Source of the DNA: Bacteriovorax sp.
GTDB taxonomy: Bacteria > Bdellovibrionota > Bacteriovoracia > Bacteriovoracales > Bacteriovoracaceae
Direction: 5' to 3'
Assembly: GCA_030654205.1 (NCBI GenBank)
Contig: JAURXW010000090.1
Span: forward strand, 1 to 5,367
DNA: 5,367 nt
Below the pieces are notes generated by a model that saw nothing but the letters and a program-made list of their open reading frames with translations, did no database searches and was not told the DNA's origin. The position numbers were made by a program, and so were the translations under genes. Shown here one piece after another: positions 1-5,367 of this stretch; positions within the stretch are counted from its first letter, which is position 1; every line of letters starts with the position of its first letter.

Positions 1-39
1 GCGTTTTATAGCAAATTGAGAGATTCTTCAAGCCATTTA

Positions 40-450
40 TTAGTCCCAGCCTAAAATACTATAACCCTTATCACTCAAGCATTTATTTACATAGCGGTGT
101 TTGATTTCATCTGGACTCAAGGCACCTCCAGCAGCTCCACCAATACCTCCCATCGCGGCACCTTGAGCAGCACCTGCTCCAATGTCCCCAGTAAATGCGC
201 CTGCAACAGCACCAATAGCCCCACCAACCACCGCGCCAAAGCCTGCGCTTTTAACGATTTTTTTTCCCTCTGAGGAATCCAAATACACATCAGCTTCTTT
301 TATACATTTATTGATATCTTCTTCGCCAGCAGCTTTGCCACTAGTTTTGAGTTTTTCATTTGGGTAGAGCTTGGGTCTAGAGGCACAAGAGACAAATGAT
401 CCAAAAACAAGTAAAGCAAAAGCATAAGTGATAAATTTTGTAGTTTTCAT
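40..450 (-). CDS. Glycine-zipper lipoprotein, probably outer-membrane associated
   Basis: Complete 136-residue protein. A lysine-containing N-terminus and hydrophobic stretch (residues 6-20) lead to a lipobox-like FVSC, so Cys22 is the likely lipidated residue after signal peptidase II cleavage. The mature part has a short polar region (23-69), a Gly/Ala-rich segment (70-110) and a conserved-looking tail ending GYSILGWD. Two other cysteines, Cys49 (DINKC) and Cys124 (NKCLSDKGY), flank the glycine segment and could pair in the periplasm. The order lipobox, D-I-x-x-C, glycine zipper, C-L-x-x-x-G-Y-x-x-x-G-W matches the 'glycine zipper family' lipoproteins of Gram-negative bacteria, whose role is mostly unknown; an envelope role is inference. 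ATG 450 is the first start after two in-frame stops. It has no clear Shine-Dalgarno sequence, only an A-rich leader. It is transcribed away from benE. Confidence 0.88.
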   Translation of the reverse strand: MKTTKFITYAFALLVFGSFVSCASRPKLYPNEKLKTSGKAAGEEDINKCIKEADVYLDSSEGKKIVKSAGFGAVVGGAIGAVAGAFTGDIGAGAAQGAAMGGIGGAAGGALSPDEIKHRYVNKCLSDKGYSILGWD

Positions 451-466
451 ATTTTTTTATTATGAT
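438..466 (+). promoter_or_regulatory. Candidate benE promoter
   Basis: TTGTAG (438-443) and TATGAT (461-466) are spaced by 17 bp and would start transcription near 473, about 24 nt before the benE ATG. The -10 matches the sigma-70 consensus at five of six positions, the -35 at only three. The -35 lies inside the start of the divergent lipoprotein gene. In such A/T-rich DNA this match could be chance. The lipoprotein gene must have its own promoter in the same 46-bp gap or inside the benE start, but I see no convincing one. Confidence 0.3.
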
Positions 467-496
467 CCATTCCATATTATTTTAAAAGGATAGTTT

Positions 497-1681
497 ATGA
501 AAAATGCTTTTAAGGAGCTTGTTAAAAATGCTTCTTTTTCAGGTATAAGCGCAGGCTTAATAGTTGCCCTTGTTGGAATGACTAGTTCGGCAATTATTAT
601 TTTCCAAGCGGCCAGTAGCGCAGGTCTGAGTCCAATAGAGTCAAGTTCTTGGTTGGGTTCACTTTGTATTGGTATGGGGATTCTTACCATCGTTATATCG
701 ATGTATTACAAATCGCCGATACTCTTTGCATGGTCGACACCAGGGGCCGCTATTTTGGTAACCGGATTAAAAGGAGTTCTTTTATCAGATGCCATTGGAG
801 CTTTTTTATTTTCGGCATTTCTTATTTCTATTTTTGGAATTAGTGGAATCTTTGAAAAATTAATGAATAAAATACCACTCTCGATTGCTTCGGCTCTTTT
901 GGCGGGAGTACTTTTTCATTTTGCAACGGACACTTTTATTGCAATTAAAACTCAACCCATTCTAATAATCGTTATGCTTTTTACCTATTTAATAAGTAAA
1001 ATGTTTTTCCCAAAGCTTTCAATGCTCTTTGTAGTGATCATCAGTTTTATTTTGGCCACAATATTTCACTTACTGCATTTTGAAGAAATTCAAGTGACCC
1101 TAACTCATTTTCAATACACTTCGCCAACATTTTCATTCAAGACAATATTAAGCATTGGTCTTCCACTTTTTATAGTAACGATGGCCTCTCAAAACTTAAC
1201 AGGCATAACTGTTATGAGAGCACATAATTTTCATACTCCCATTTCTCCACTTATTACTTTTTCAGGACTAATGAATTTAATCATTGCTCCTTTTGGAGGG
1301 TTTGCTATAAATCTTGCTGCGATTACGGCCGCAATTGCCATGGGACCTATAGCTCATCATCGGGCTGAGAAAAGATATTTCGCTGCAGTGTTCTCAGGAA
1401 TAATCTATTTAATCATTGGAATTTTCTCTGGCACTGTAATGTCAATATTTGCTGCTTTCCCAAAAGAAATGGTGGTGGGCATTGCTGGAATAGCTTTATT
1501 TGGAACAATTGCAAGTTGTTTGGATCAATCCCTTAAAGATTTAAAAAATAGAGAAGCGGCTTTTATAACTTTTGCGGTGACGGCTTCAGGCCTAAGTATT
1601 TATGGTATGGCCTCTGCCTTTTGGGGATTAATAGCAGGGCTGATAGCTCAGTTTTTACTTGTCACAATGACCGACAAATAG
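497..1681 (+). CDS. benE: BenE-family benzoate/H+ symporter
   Basis: Complete 394-residue inner-membrane protein, the usual length for the BenE/YdcO family, which takes up benzoate or similar carboxylates with protons. Nearly the whole chain is hydrophobic, consistent with the many-helix fold this family shares with UraA-like carriers. Family landmarks are PILFAWSTPGAAIL (residues 74-87), TMASQNLTGITVMRA (228-242) and APFGGFAINLAAITAAIAMG (264-283). The polar and small residues in the last two lie where this fold usually binds substrate. A basic loop with HHRAEKR (287-293) faces the cytoplasm. ATG 497 follows AAAAGGA with 6-nt spacing. The next gene, an MFS carrier, starts 55 bp downstream with no hairpin terminator between, so an operon is likely. 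The family call is firm; benzoate as the actual substrate is inference, since no benzoate-degrading enzyme is seen nearby. Confidence 0.93.
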   Translation: MKNAFKELVKNASFSGISAGLIVALVGMTSSAIIIFQAASSAGLSPIESSSWLGSLCIGMGILTIVISMYYKSPILFAWSTPGAAILVTGLKGVLLSDAIGAFLFSAFLISIFGISGIFEKLMNKIPLSIASALLAGVLFHFATDTFIAIKTQPILIIVMLFTYLISKMFFPKLSMLFVVIISFILATIFHLLHFEEIQVTLTHFQYTSPTFSFKTILSIGLPLFIVTMASQNLTGITVMRAHNFHTPISPLITFSGLMNLIIAPFGGFAINLAAITAAIAMGPIAHHRAEKRYFAAVFSGIIYLIIGIFSGTVMSIFAAFPKEMVVGIAGIALFGTIASCLDQSLKDLKNREAAFITFAVTASGLSIYGMASAFWGLIAGLIAQFLLVTMTDK

Positions 1682-1736
1682 CATTCTCTTTTTAAATAAA
1701 ATCGTCCCTAAATCCTTATCATTTGGAAGAGCTATT

Positions 1737-2975
1737 ATGACTCAATCAAGATTTAAAAGAATCGTTACTCCCACTGTACTAATTGCGTCTCTTGGATATT
1801 TTGTAGATATGTTTGATATTACATTATTTGGTGTTGTTTTATTAGGATCAGTAAAGGCCCTAGGTGTAACGACTCTTGAAGGAATGCTTTCTACGGGAGT
1901 TAAACTTTATAATTATCAAATGGGTGGAATGTTAATAGGTGGAATTTTCTGGGGGATTCTTGGAGATAAAAAAGGACGTCATGTCGTGCTTTATTCTTCA
2001 ATTTTAATGTACTCCGTGGCCAATATTTTAAATGCATTTGTTACTACAACAGGGCAATATGAAATTCTTCGCTTTCTTGCAGGAGTTGGTCTTGCTGGAG
2101 AGTTGGGAGCTGCTGTTACAATGGTGGCCGAATCATTGAATAAAGAAGACCGCGGTTACGCGACAACTTTAGTGGCCACACTTGGAATGATTGGAAGTTT
2201 GTGTGCTGCTTTAGTCGGAAAATATTTTGCTTGGAACCATGCCTACTTAATTGGCGGAATTTTAGGACTTGTTTTATTAGCAGCAAGATTAAAAAGTTTT
2301 GATTCTGAAATGTTTAAAGCTCTTCAACATAAAAAAATTGTACGTGGAAATGTAAAATTATTATTAGCACCCAAAAGGGCGCTTCGTTATTTAAGCTCTG
2401 TTGCTGTGGGAGTTCCAATTTATTTTATTACTGCTATTTTATTAACACTGGCCCCTGCCGTGACAAGTGAATTAGGTTTAACGGCTCCAGTGACTGCAGC
2501 TGATGCACTCATTTGGGGATCAATTGGTCTGGCAGTAGGAGATTTACTTAGTGGATTACTTTCTCAGTTTTTAAAGAGCAGAAAAAAAGCCATCGCTCTT
2601 TTTTTATTAATTGCACTTGGAACGGCAATTCTTTACACGAAATCTGTCGGGGCCACTCCAACATTTATTCATTTTCTCTGCTTTGTTCTTGGAACTTGCG
2701 CTGGGTATTGGGCGGTTTTAGTCACAACGGCCGCTGAGCAGTTTGGAACTGATATACGTTCCACTGTTGCGACGAGTGTTCCCAATTTCGTAAGAGGATC
2801 TGGAATGATCATTGCTTCATCATTTTTATACTTAAAACCTCATTTTTCAATTATTGCGAGCGTTCAAATAATTGGAGCCGTGGTTTTTTCTATGGGATTT
2901 GCCTCGCTCTTTATACTAAAAGAAACTTACGGGAAAGATTTAGACTTTTTAGAAAATGAAGAAATAAATTCTTAA
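1737..2975 (+). CDS. MFS transporter, aromatic-acid/sugar-type H+ symporter
   Basis: Complete 412-residue major facilitator with about twelve hydrophobic segments and a cytoplasmic loop in the middle (about 185-218). The first helix has GYFVDMFD (20-27), a D-x-x-D pair like that of aromatic-acid/H+ symporters. The loop between helices 2 and 3 has GILGDKKGRHVVL (73-85), the MFS motif A. Helix 4 has LRFLAGVGLAGELGAAVTMV (111-130), followed by AESLNKEDRG (131-140), typical of the sugar/acid carrier branch. The C-terminal KETYGKDLDFLE (395-406) is also typical of that branch. ATG 1737 follows GGAAGA with 6-nt spacing. Being just behind benE suggests uptake of a related organic acid. MFS substrate prediction from sequence is weak, so another acid, sugar or drug is possible. 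Its stop codon overlaps the end of the convergent PfpI gene. Confidence 0.88.
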   Translation: MTQSRFKRIVTPTVLIASLGYFVDMFDITLFGVVLLGSVKALGVTTLEGMLSTGVKLYNYQMGGMLIGGIFWGILGDKKGRHVVLYSSILMYSVANILNAFVTTTGQYEILRFLAGVGLAGELGAAVTMVAESLNKEDRGYATTLVATLGMIGSLCAALVGKYFAWNHAYLIGGILGLVLLAARLKSFDSEMFKALQHKKIVRGNVKLLLAPKRALRYLSSVAVGVPIYFITAILLTLAPAVTSELGLTAPVTAADALIWGSIGLAVGDLLSGLLSQFLKSRKKAIALFLLIALGTAILYTKSVGATPTFIHFLCFVLGTCAGYWAVLVTTAAEQFGTDIRSTVATSVPNFVRGSGMIIASSFLYLKPHFSIIASVQIIGAVVFSMGFASLFILKETYGKDLDFLENEEINS

Positions 2976-3538
2976 ATCCTTCTTGGACTATGAGAAAATT
3001 CTTCGACCATTTTTTTATTGAATGCAGGAATATCTTTTGGTGAACGACTTGTAATCAAGTGCTCGTCAATGACGACTTCTTCATCAACCCATTGTGCTCC
3101 AGAATTTATTAAATCAGTTTTCAAAGAAGGCCATGATGTTAAATTTTTACCTTTGGTTAATCCTGTTTCGATAAGGACCTGAGGACCATGACAAATTGAA
3201 GCAATATATTTGTCATCTTCAATGAATTCATGCACAAAAGCTATTGCTCGCTTATTCATTCTCAATTGATCAGGATTCATAACTCCTCCAGGTATCAATA
3301 AAGAATCATATTTGTATCCTTCTGTATCATCAACAGTTGCGTCTACATGAATACTTTTACCCCAATCACCGTCTTTCCAAGCTTTTATTCTTCCTGGGTG
3401 TAATGAAACTATATCCACTTTTGCACCAGCATTTTCTAAGGCTTTTTTAGGTTCAAATAATTCGGATTCTTCGAACCCATCAGTTGCGAGAATAGCAATT
3501 CGGCGATCTAGTAATAAAGTACTTTTTTCTTCTTCCAC
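2972..3538 (-). CDS. PfpI/DJ-1 superfamily protein (YhbO-like, class I glutamine amidotransferase fold)
   Basis: Complete 188-residue cytoplasmic protein, typical in length for the PfpI/YhbO group. It shows RRIAILATDGFEESEL (12-27) with the acidic cluster that includes the conserved glutamate near the active site, LLIPGGVMNPDQLR (80-93), and the nucleophile elbow ASICHGPQVLIE (113-124) with Cys116 and His117. The stretch LITSRSPKDIPAFNKK (161-176) is the usual C-terminal signature. Members have been described as proteases, glyoxalases or deglycases and protect against oxidative or carbonyl stress; the true activity is disputed, so only the family is firm. The start is GTG 3538, supported by GAGGAG five bases upstream; the two nearby upstream ATGs are out of frame. 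This leaves an acidic N-terminal extension of about ten residues before the fold. It is divergent from ku, so a shared stress response is possible. Confidence 0.9.
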   Translation of the reverse strand: MEEEKSTLLLDRRIAILATDGFEESELFEPKKALENAGAKVDIVSLHPGRIKAWKDGDWGKSIHVDATVDDTEGYKYDSLLIPGGVMNPDQLRMNKRAIAFVHEFIEDDKYIASICHGPQVLIETGLTKGKNLTSWPSLKTDLINSGAQWVDEEVVIDEHLITSRSPKDIPAFNKKMVEEFSHSPRRI

Positions 3539-3543
3539 AAAAA

Positions 3544-3549
3544 CTCCTC
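3544..3549 (-). promoter_or_regulatory. Strong Shine-Dalgarno deciding a GTG start for the PfpI-family gene
   Basis: On the minus strand GAGGAG lies 5 nt before GTG at 3538-3536. This near-perfect site, together with ATGs at 3551 and 3555 that are in other frames, decides for the GTG start. Confidence 0.75.
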
Positions 3550-3556
3550 ATTCATA

Positions 3557-3575
3557 ATGATTAAAACACAATCAT
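3557..3575. repeat. Small inverted repeat, possible operator before the PfpI-family gene
   Basis: ATGATT (3557-3562) and AATCAT (3570-3575) form a perfect 6-bp inverted repeat with a 7-bp spacer. It lies 19-37 nt upstream of the GTG start and overlaps a possible minus-strand -10 box (TATGAT, complement of 3571-3576) for which no good -35 is seen. The size would suit a dimeric repressor or activator. A/T-rich DNA makes such short repeats by chance, so confidence is low. Confidence 0.3.
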
Positions 3576-3659
3576 AAATATTAAAAGCAATACAGATGCC
3601 ACATATTATTAATGGGGCAGATTGTAAAAAAAGGACAAAATATCAGGGTAAATTGGGCG

Positions 3660-3690
3660 TTGAGAGCGACTTTAATTAATTATATATAAT
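3660..3690 (+). promoter_or_regulatory. Candidate promoter of the ku operon
   Basis: TTGAGA (3660-3665) is followed by TATATATAAT, giving either TATATA (3683-3688, spacer 17) or the perfect TATAAT (3685-3690, spacer 19). Transcription would start near 3697, leaving a leader of about 24 nt that contains the ku ribosome site AGGGAG (3710-3715), 5 nt before the ATG. It is the best sigma-70-like match in the gap between the PfpI gene and ku. The remaining part of the gap shows no hairpin or other clear signal. Confidence 0.5.
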
Positions 3691-3720
3691 TATGAAGAGA
3701 ATCTTTTCAAGGGAGAGATT

Positions 3721-4560
3721 ATGCACTCAAGTATTTGGAAAGGAGCACTTAGTTTTGGATTAATTAATATTCCTGTAAAGCTAATGAAGGCAGAAATTGA
3801 GAAGGGCCTGCACTTTAAACTTTTAGATGAAGTTGATTTGGCGCCCATTAGTTTTAAAAAAATAAATACCAAAACGGGAAAAGAAGTTCCGTTTAAAAGG
3901 ATAACAAAAGGTTTTGAATTTAAAAAAAATCGATATGTAGTGATGACTGAAAAAGATTTTGAAGTGGCCAATATTGAGGCAACTGGATTGATTGATATTG
4001 AAAGTTTTGTAAATCTTAATGATATCGATTTAATGTTTATTGAGCGCCCATATTATTTAGTACCAGAAAAAACAGGAATTAAAGGCTATTTCTTACTAAC
4101 TGAGGCCATGAGAAAATGCCATAAAGTTGCAATTGCAAAAATTGTATTAAGTAAAAAACAACATTTGGTTTTGATATTAGAGAAAGATGGACATTTAGTT
4201 CTAGAAATAATGCGTTTTTCTCACGAAATATTGAATATTGATAAGTCCGAATATTTTTCAAATATAAAAACTCCTAAATTTAGTACCAAAGAAATAAATA
4301 TGGCCGTTGATTTGGTTGAAGGAATGACTGAGAAATGGAATGCCAATCATTTTAAAGATACATATTATTTTGATTTGAAAAAAATTATAGATAAAAAAAT
4401 CAAAGGCGGGAAAATAAAAAGCTTAATTCCTGTTAAACGCCTAGAAGAATCAGCTTCTAACGTTCTCGATTTAATGCCTCTTCTGCAAAAAAGTTTAAAA
4501 AATAAAAAGCCTAGGCATAAGCTTCAAACTACAAAAGCTTTACGGAAAAAAATAAAATGA
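3721..4560 (+). CDS. ku: Ku protein, bacterial non-homologous end joining
   Basis: Complete 279-residue bacterial Ku, the usual length. Ku forms a homodimeric ring that threads onto double-strand DNA ends and recruits LigD. The N-terminus SSIWKGALSFGLINIPVKL (3-21) is the family hallmark, followed by KGFEFKKNRYVVMTEKDFE (63-81), ERPYYLVPEK (108-117) and a bridge region to about 225. The segment NVLDLMPLLQKSL (247-259) is the conserved element near the end of the core; in other bacteria the region around and after it contacts LigD. The last 20 residues are rich in Lys and Arg, like the DNA-binding basic tails of other Ku proteins. The start is set by AGGGAG at 3710-3715. The stop overlaps the start of the phosphoesterase gene (ATGA, 4557-4560), which implies coupled translation in an operon. 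Confidence 0.96.
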   Translation: MHSSIWKGALSFGLINIPVKLMKAEIEKGLHFKLLDEVDLAPISFKKINTKTGKEVPFKRITKGFEFKKNRYVVMTEKDFEVANIEATGLIDIESFVNLNDIDLMFIERPYYLVPEKTGIKGYFLLTEAMRKCHKVAIAKIVLSKKQHLVLILEKDGHLVLEIMRFSHEILNIDKSEYFSNIKTPKFSTKEINMAVDLVEGMTEKWNANHFKDTYYFDLKKIIDKKIKGGKIKSLIPVKRLEESASNVLDLMPLLQKSLKNKKPRHKLQTTKALRKKIK

Positions 4561-5045
4561 AAAAAACTTTAAATACCTATATCAAAAAAAGAGATTTTAA
4601 TAAAACACCAGAGCCTCCCGGTGCTAAGAGAAATGATGAAAATTCAAATCCAATTTTTGTCGTTCAGGAACATCATGCAAGTCATCTTCATTATGATTTC
4701 AGACTTGAACTCGATGGAGTTTTAAAAAGTTGGGCCATTCCAAAAGGCCCCTCGATGATTCCTGCTGAAAAAAGGTTGGCCATTGAAGTCGAAGATCATC
4801 CTATTGAATATGCCCAATTCCATGGAACTATCCCCAAAGGTGAGTATGGAGCTGGAGAAGTATATATTTGGGATAAAGGGACATGGCAAATTGAGGGTGA
4901 TGCTCATCAAGGAATTAAAAAAGGGAAGCTTGAGTTTCTATTAAAGGGTAAAAAATTAAAAGGGCATTTTCTTTTAATCAGAATGCATAGTTTGCAAGTT
5001 GATAAAAAAAACAATTGGTTGTTAATTAAAAAAAATGAAACATAA
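4557..5045 (+). CDS. Stand-alone LigD 3'-phosphoesterase (PE) domain protein
   Basis: Complete 162-residue protein made only of the PE module normally found at the N-terminus of LigD. This metal-dependent enzyme trims 3'-ribonucleotides and 3'-phosphates so that ends can be ligated. KRDF (11-14) matches the start of the domain. QEHHASHLHYDFRLELDG (37-54) supplies the metal and catalytic residues His39, His45, Asp47 and Arg49. EDHPIEYAQF (79-88) supplies His81 and Tyr85. FHGTIPKGEYGAG (88-100), IWDKGTW (104-110) and NWLLIKK (153-159) complete the core. All these catalytic residues of the Pseudomonas enzyme are present, so it should be active. There is no good Shine-Dalgarno of its own; initiation at ATG 4557 is probably coupled to the end of ku. 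It stops just where the domain ends, with the ligase gene beginning 11 bp before that stop. Confidence 0.93.
   Translation: MKKTLNTYIKKRDFNKTPEPPGAKRNDENSNPIFVVQEHHASHLHYDFRLELDGVLKSWAIPKGPSMIPAEKRLAIEVEDHPIEYAQFHGTIPKGEYGAGEVYIWDKGTWQIEGDAHQGIKKGKLEFLLKGKKLKGHFLLIRMHSLQVDKKNNWLLIKKNET
5028..5035 (+). other. A8 run at the PE/ligase junction, possible slippage site
   Basis: Eight consecutive A's (5028-5035) read AAA AAA AA in the PE frame and end with the A of the ligase ATG. Skipping one base, by a +1 ribosomal slip or deletion of one A, would join PE residue Lys159 directly to the ligase Met1 in one frame. With the run as given the genes are separate. Whether slippage happens is inference. 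Confidence 0.4.
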
Positions 5046-5367
5046 ATTGCTGTTTGATTTTATATGTCCTCAATTAGCTATGTTGGTAGATTGTCCTCCG
5101 AAAGAGAAGGGATGGATCCATGAAATTAAATTTGATGGCCACCGGCTTCAAGTTCATTTTAAAAAAAATAAAGTGAAAATCTTTAGTAGGAATGGACATG
5201 AATTGAGTCATAAATTTCCAGAACTAATTATGTCCTTTAAAAAATTACCAATAAAATCTGCAATTTTTGATGGTGAGGCCGTTGTTTTGGATAAAAATGG
5301 AATAAGTAGTTTTGTCAAACTCCAAGAAGCATTATCCCAACATCGAAGTGATTTTATAAAAATATTT
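5035..5367 (+). CDS. ligD: ATP-dependent DNA ligase, LigD type (5' part, cut by window edge)
   Basis: The reading frame stays open for 111 codons to the window edge; the rest lies outside. It begins directly with the ligase nucleotidyltransferase domain: PQLAMLVDCPPKEKGW (12-27), then motif I EIKFDGHR (30-37) with Lys32 as the residue that takes AMP, SRNGHEL (51-57), and FDGEAVVLD (78-86), motif III with the conserved Glu81. This is the LigD style (GWIHEIKFDG) rather than an NAD-dependent ligase. It would seal nicks after end joining. ATG 5035 is the first possible start after the in-frame stop at 5023-5025. No Shine-Dalgarno precedes it, so translation depends on coupling to the PE gene (11-bp overlap) or on frame slippage. 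Whether a polymerase domain follows cannot be seen. Confidence 0.92.
   Translation, partial: MKHKLLFDFICPQLAMLVDCPPKEKGWIHEIKFDGHRLQVHFKKNKVKIFSRNGHELSHKFPELIMSFKKLPIKSAIFDGEAVVLDKNGISSFVKLQEALSQHRSDFIKIF

Noticed and set aside
1..39. Possible end of a neighbouring gene or terminator left of the lipoprotein gene
   Set aside because: A plus frame is open from base 1 to a stop at 52-54, and TTGA/TCAA (16-31) could form a 4-bp stem, but the piece is too short and the stem too weak, with no T run, to call either.
182..367. Plus-strand open frame opposite the lipoprotein gene
   Set aside because: Its Pro/Ala-rich product mirrors the Gly/Ala codons of the real gene; no domain and no ribosome site seen.
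460..843. Open frames at 460-690 (minus) and 649-843 (plus) across the benE start
   Set aside because: Both overlap the well-supported BenE frame and show no recognisable family; shadows of the real gene.
1682..1736. Terminator or separate promoter between benE and the MFS gene
   Set aside because: No stem-loop; a TATCAT at 1717-1722 has no matching -35. Co-transcription is simpler.
3690..3971. Minus-strand open frame over the ku start
   Set aside because: Overlaps the hallmark Ku N-terminus; no family resemblance. Chance frame in A/T-rich DNA.
4079..4910. Minus-strand open frames at 4079-4261 and 4722-4910
   Set aside because: Entirely inside ku and the PE gene on the opposite strand; no independent support.
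5004..5011. A second A8 run inside the PE gene as a frameshift site
   Set aside because: The PE domain reads correctly through it (DKKNNWLLIKK), so nothing suggests slippage there.

Overview
This is a 5.4 kb stretch of low-GC, A/T-rich bacterial chromosome. It carries five complete protein genes and one more complete gene of a split DNA-repair set, followed by a gene cut off at the right edge. The lipobox lipoprotein points to a Gram-negative host. The A/T-rich composition and gene mix would suit a predatory-type Bdellovibrionota (Bacteriovorax-like) genome, but this is a tentative inference and a low-GC gammaproteobacterium is not excluded. No RNA genes, insertion sequences, CRISPR arrays or phage features were seen.

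Layout, left to right. At 40-450 (minus) is a small glycine-zipper lipoprotein. It is divergent, across only 46 bp, from a plus-strand transporter pair: a BenE-family benzoate/H+ symporter (497-1681) and a 12-segment MFS transporter with a D-x-x-D first helix, as in aromatic-acid/H+ symporters (1737-2975). These two are probably co-transcribed and probably import small organic, perhaps aromatic, acids. No catabolic enzyme is visible here. The MFS gene runs tail-to-tail into a PfpI/DJ-1 family stress protein (2972-3538, minus), overlapping it by 4 bp.

A 182-bp divergent promoter region (3539-3720) separates the PfpI gene from a non-homologous end-joining (NHEJ) operon on the plus strand. This holds Ku (3721-4560), a stand-alone LigD-type 3'-phosphoesterase (4557-5045) and the first 111 codons of an ATP-dependent DNA ligase of the LigD type (5035 to the edge). 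The three frames overlap by 4 and 11 bp, so translation is probably coupled. Ku holds broken ends, the phosphoesterase trims 3' ends and the ligase seals them.

The most notable point is that the LigD modules, usually fused in bacteria, are separate genes here. The PE/ligase boundary sits exactly on a run of eight A's, where loss of one base, or a +1 ribosomal slip, would fuse them. No polymerase module is seen within the window.
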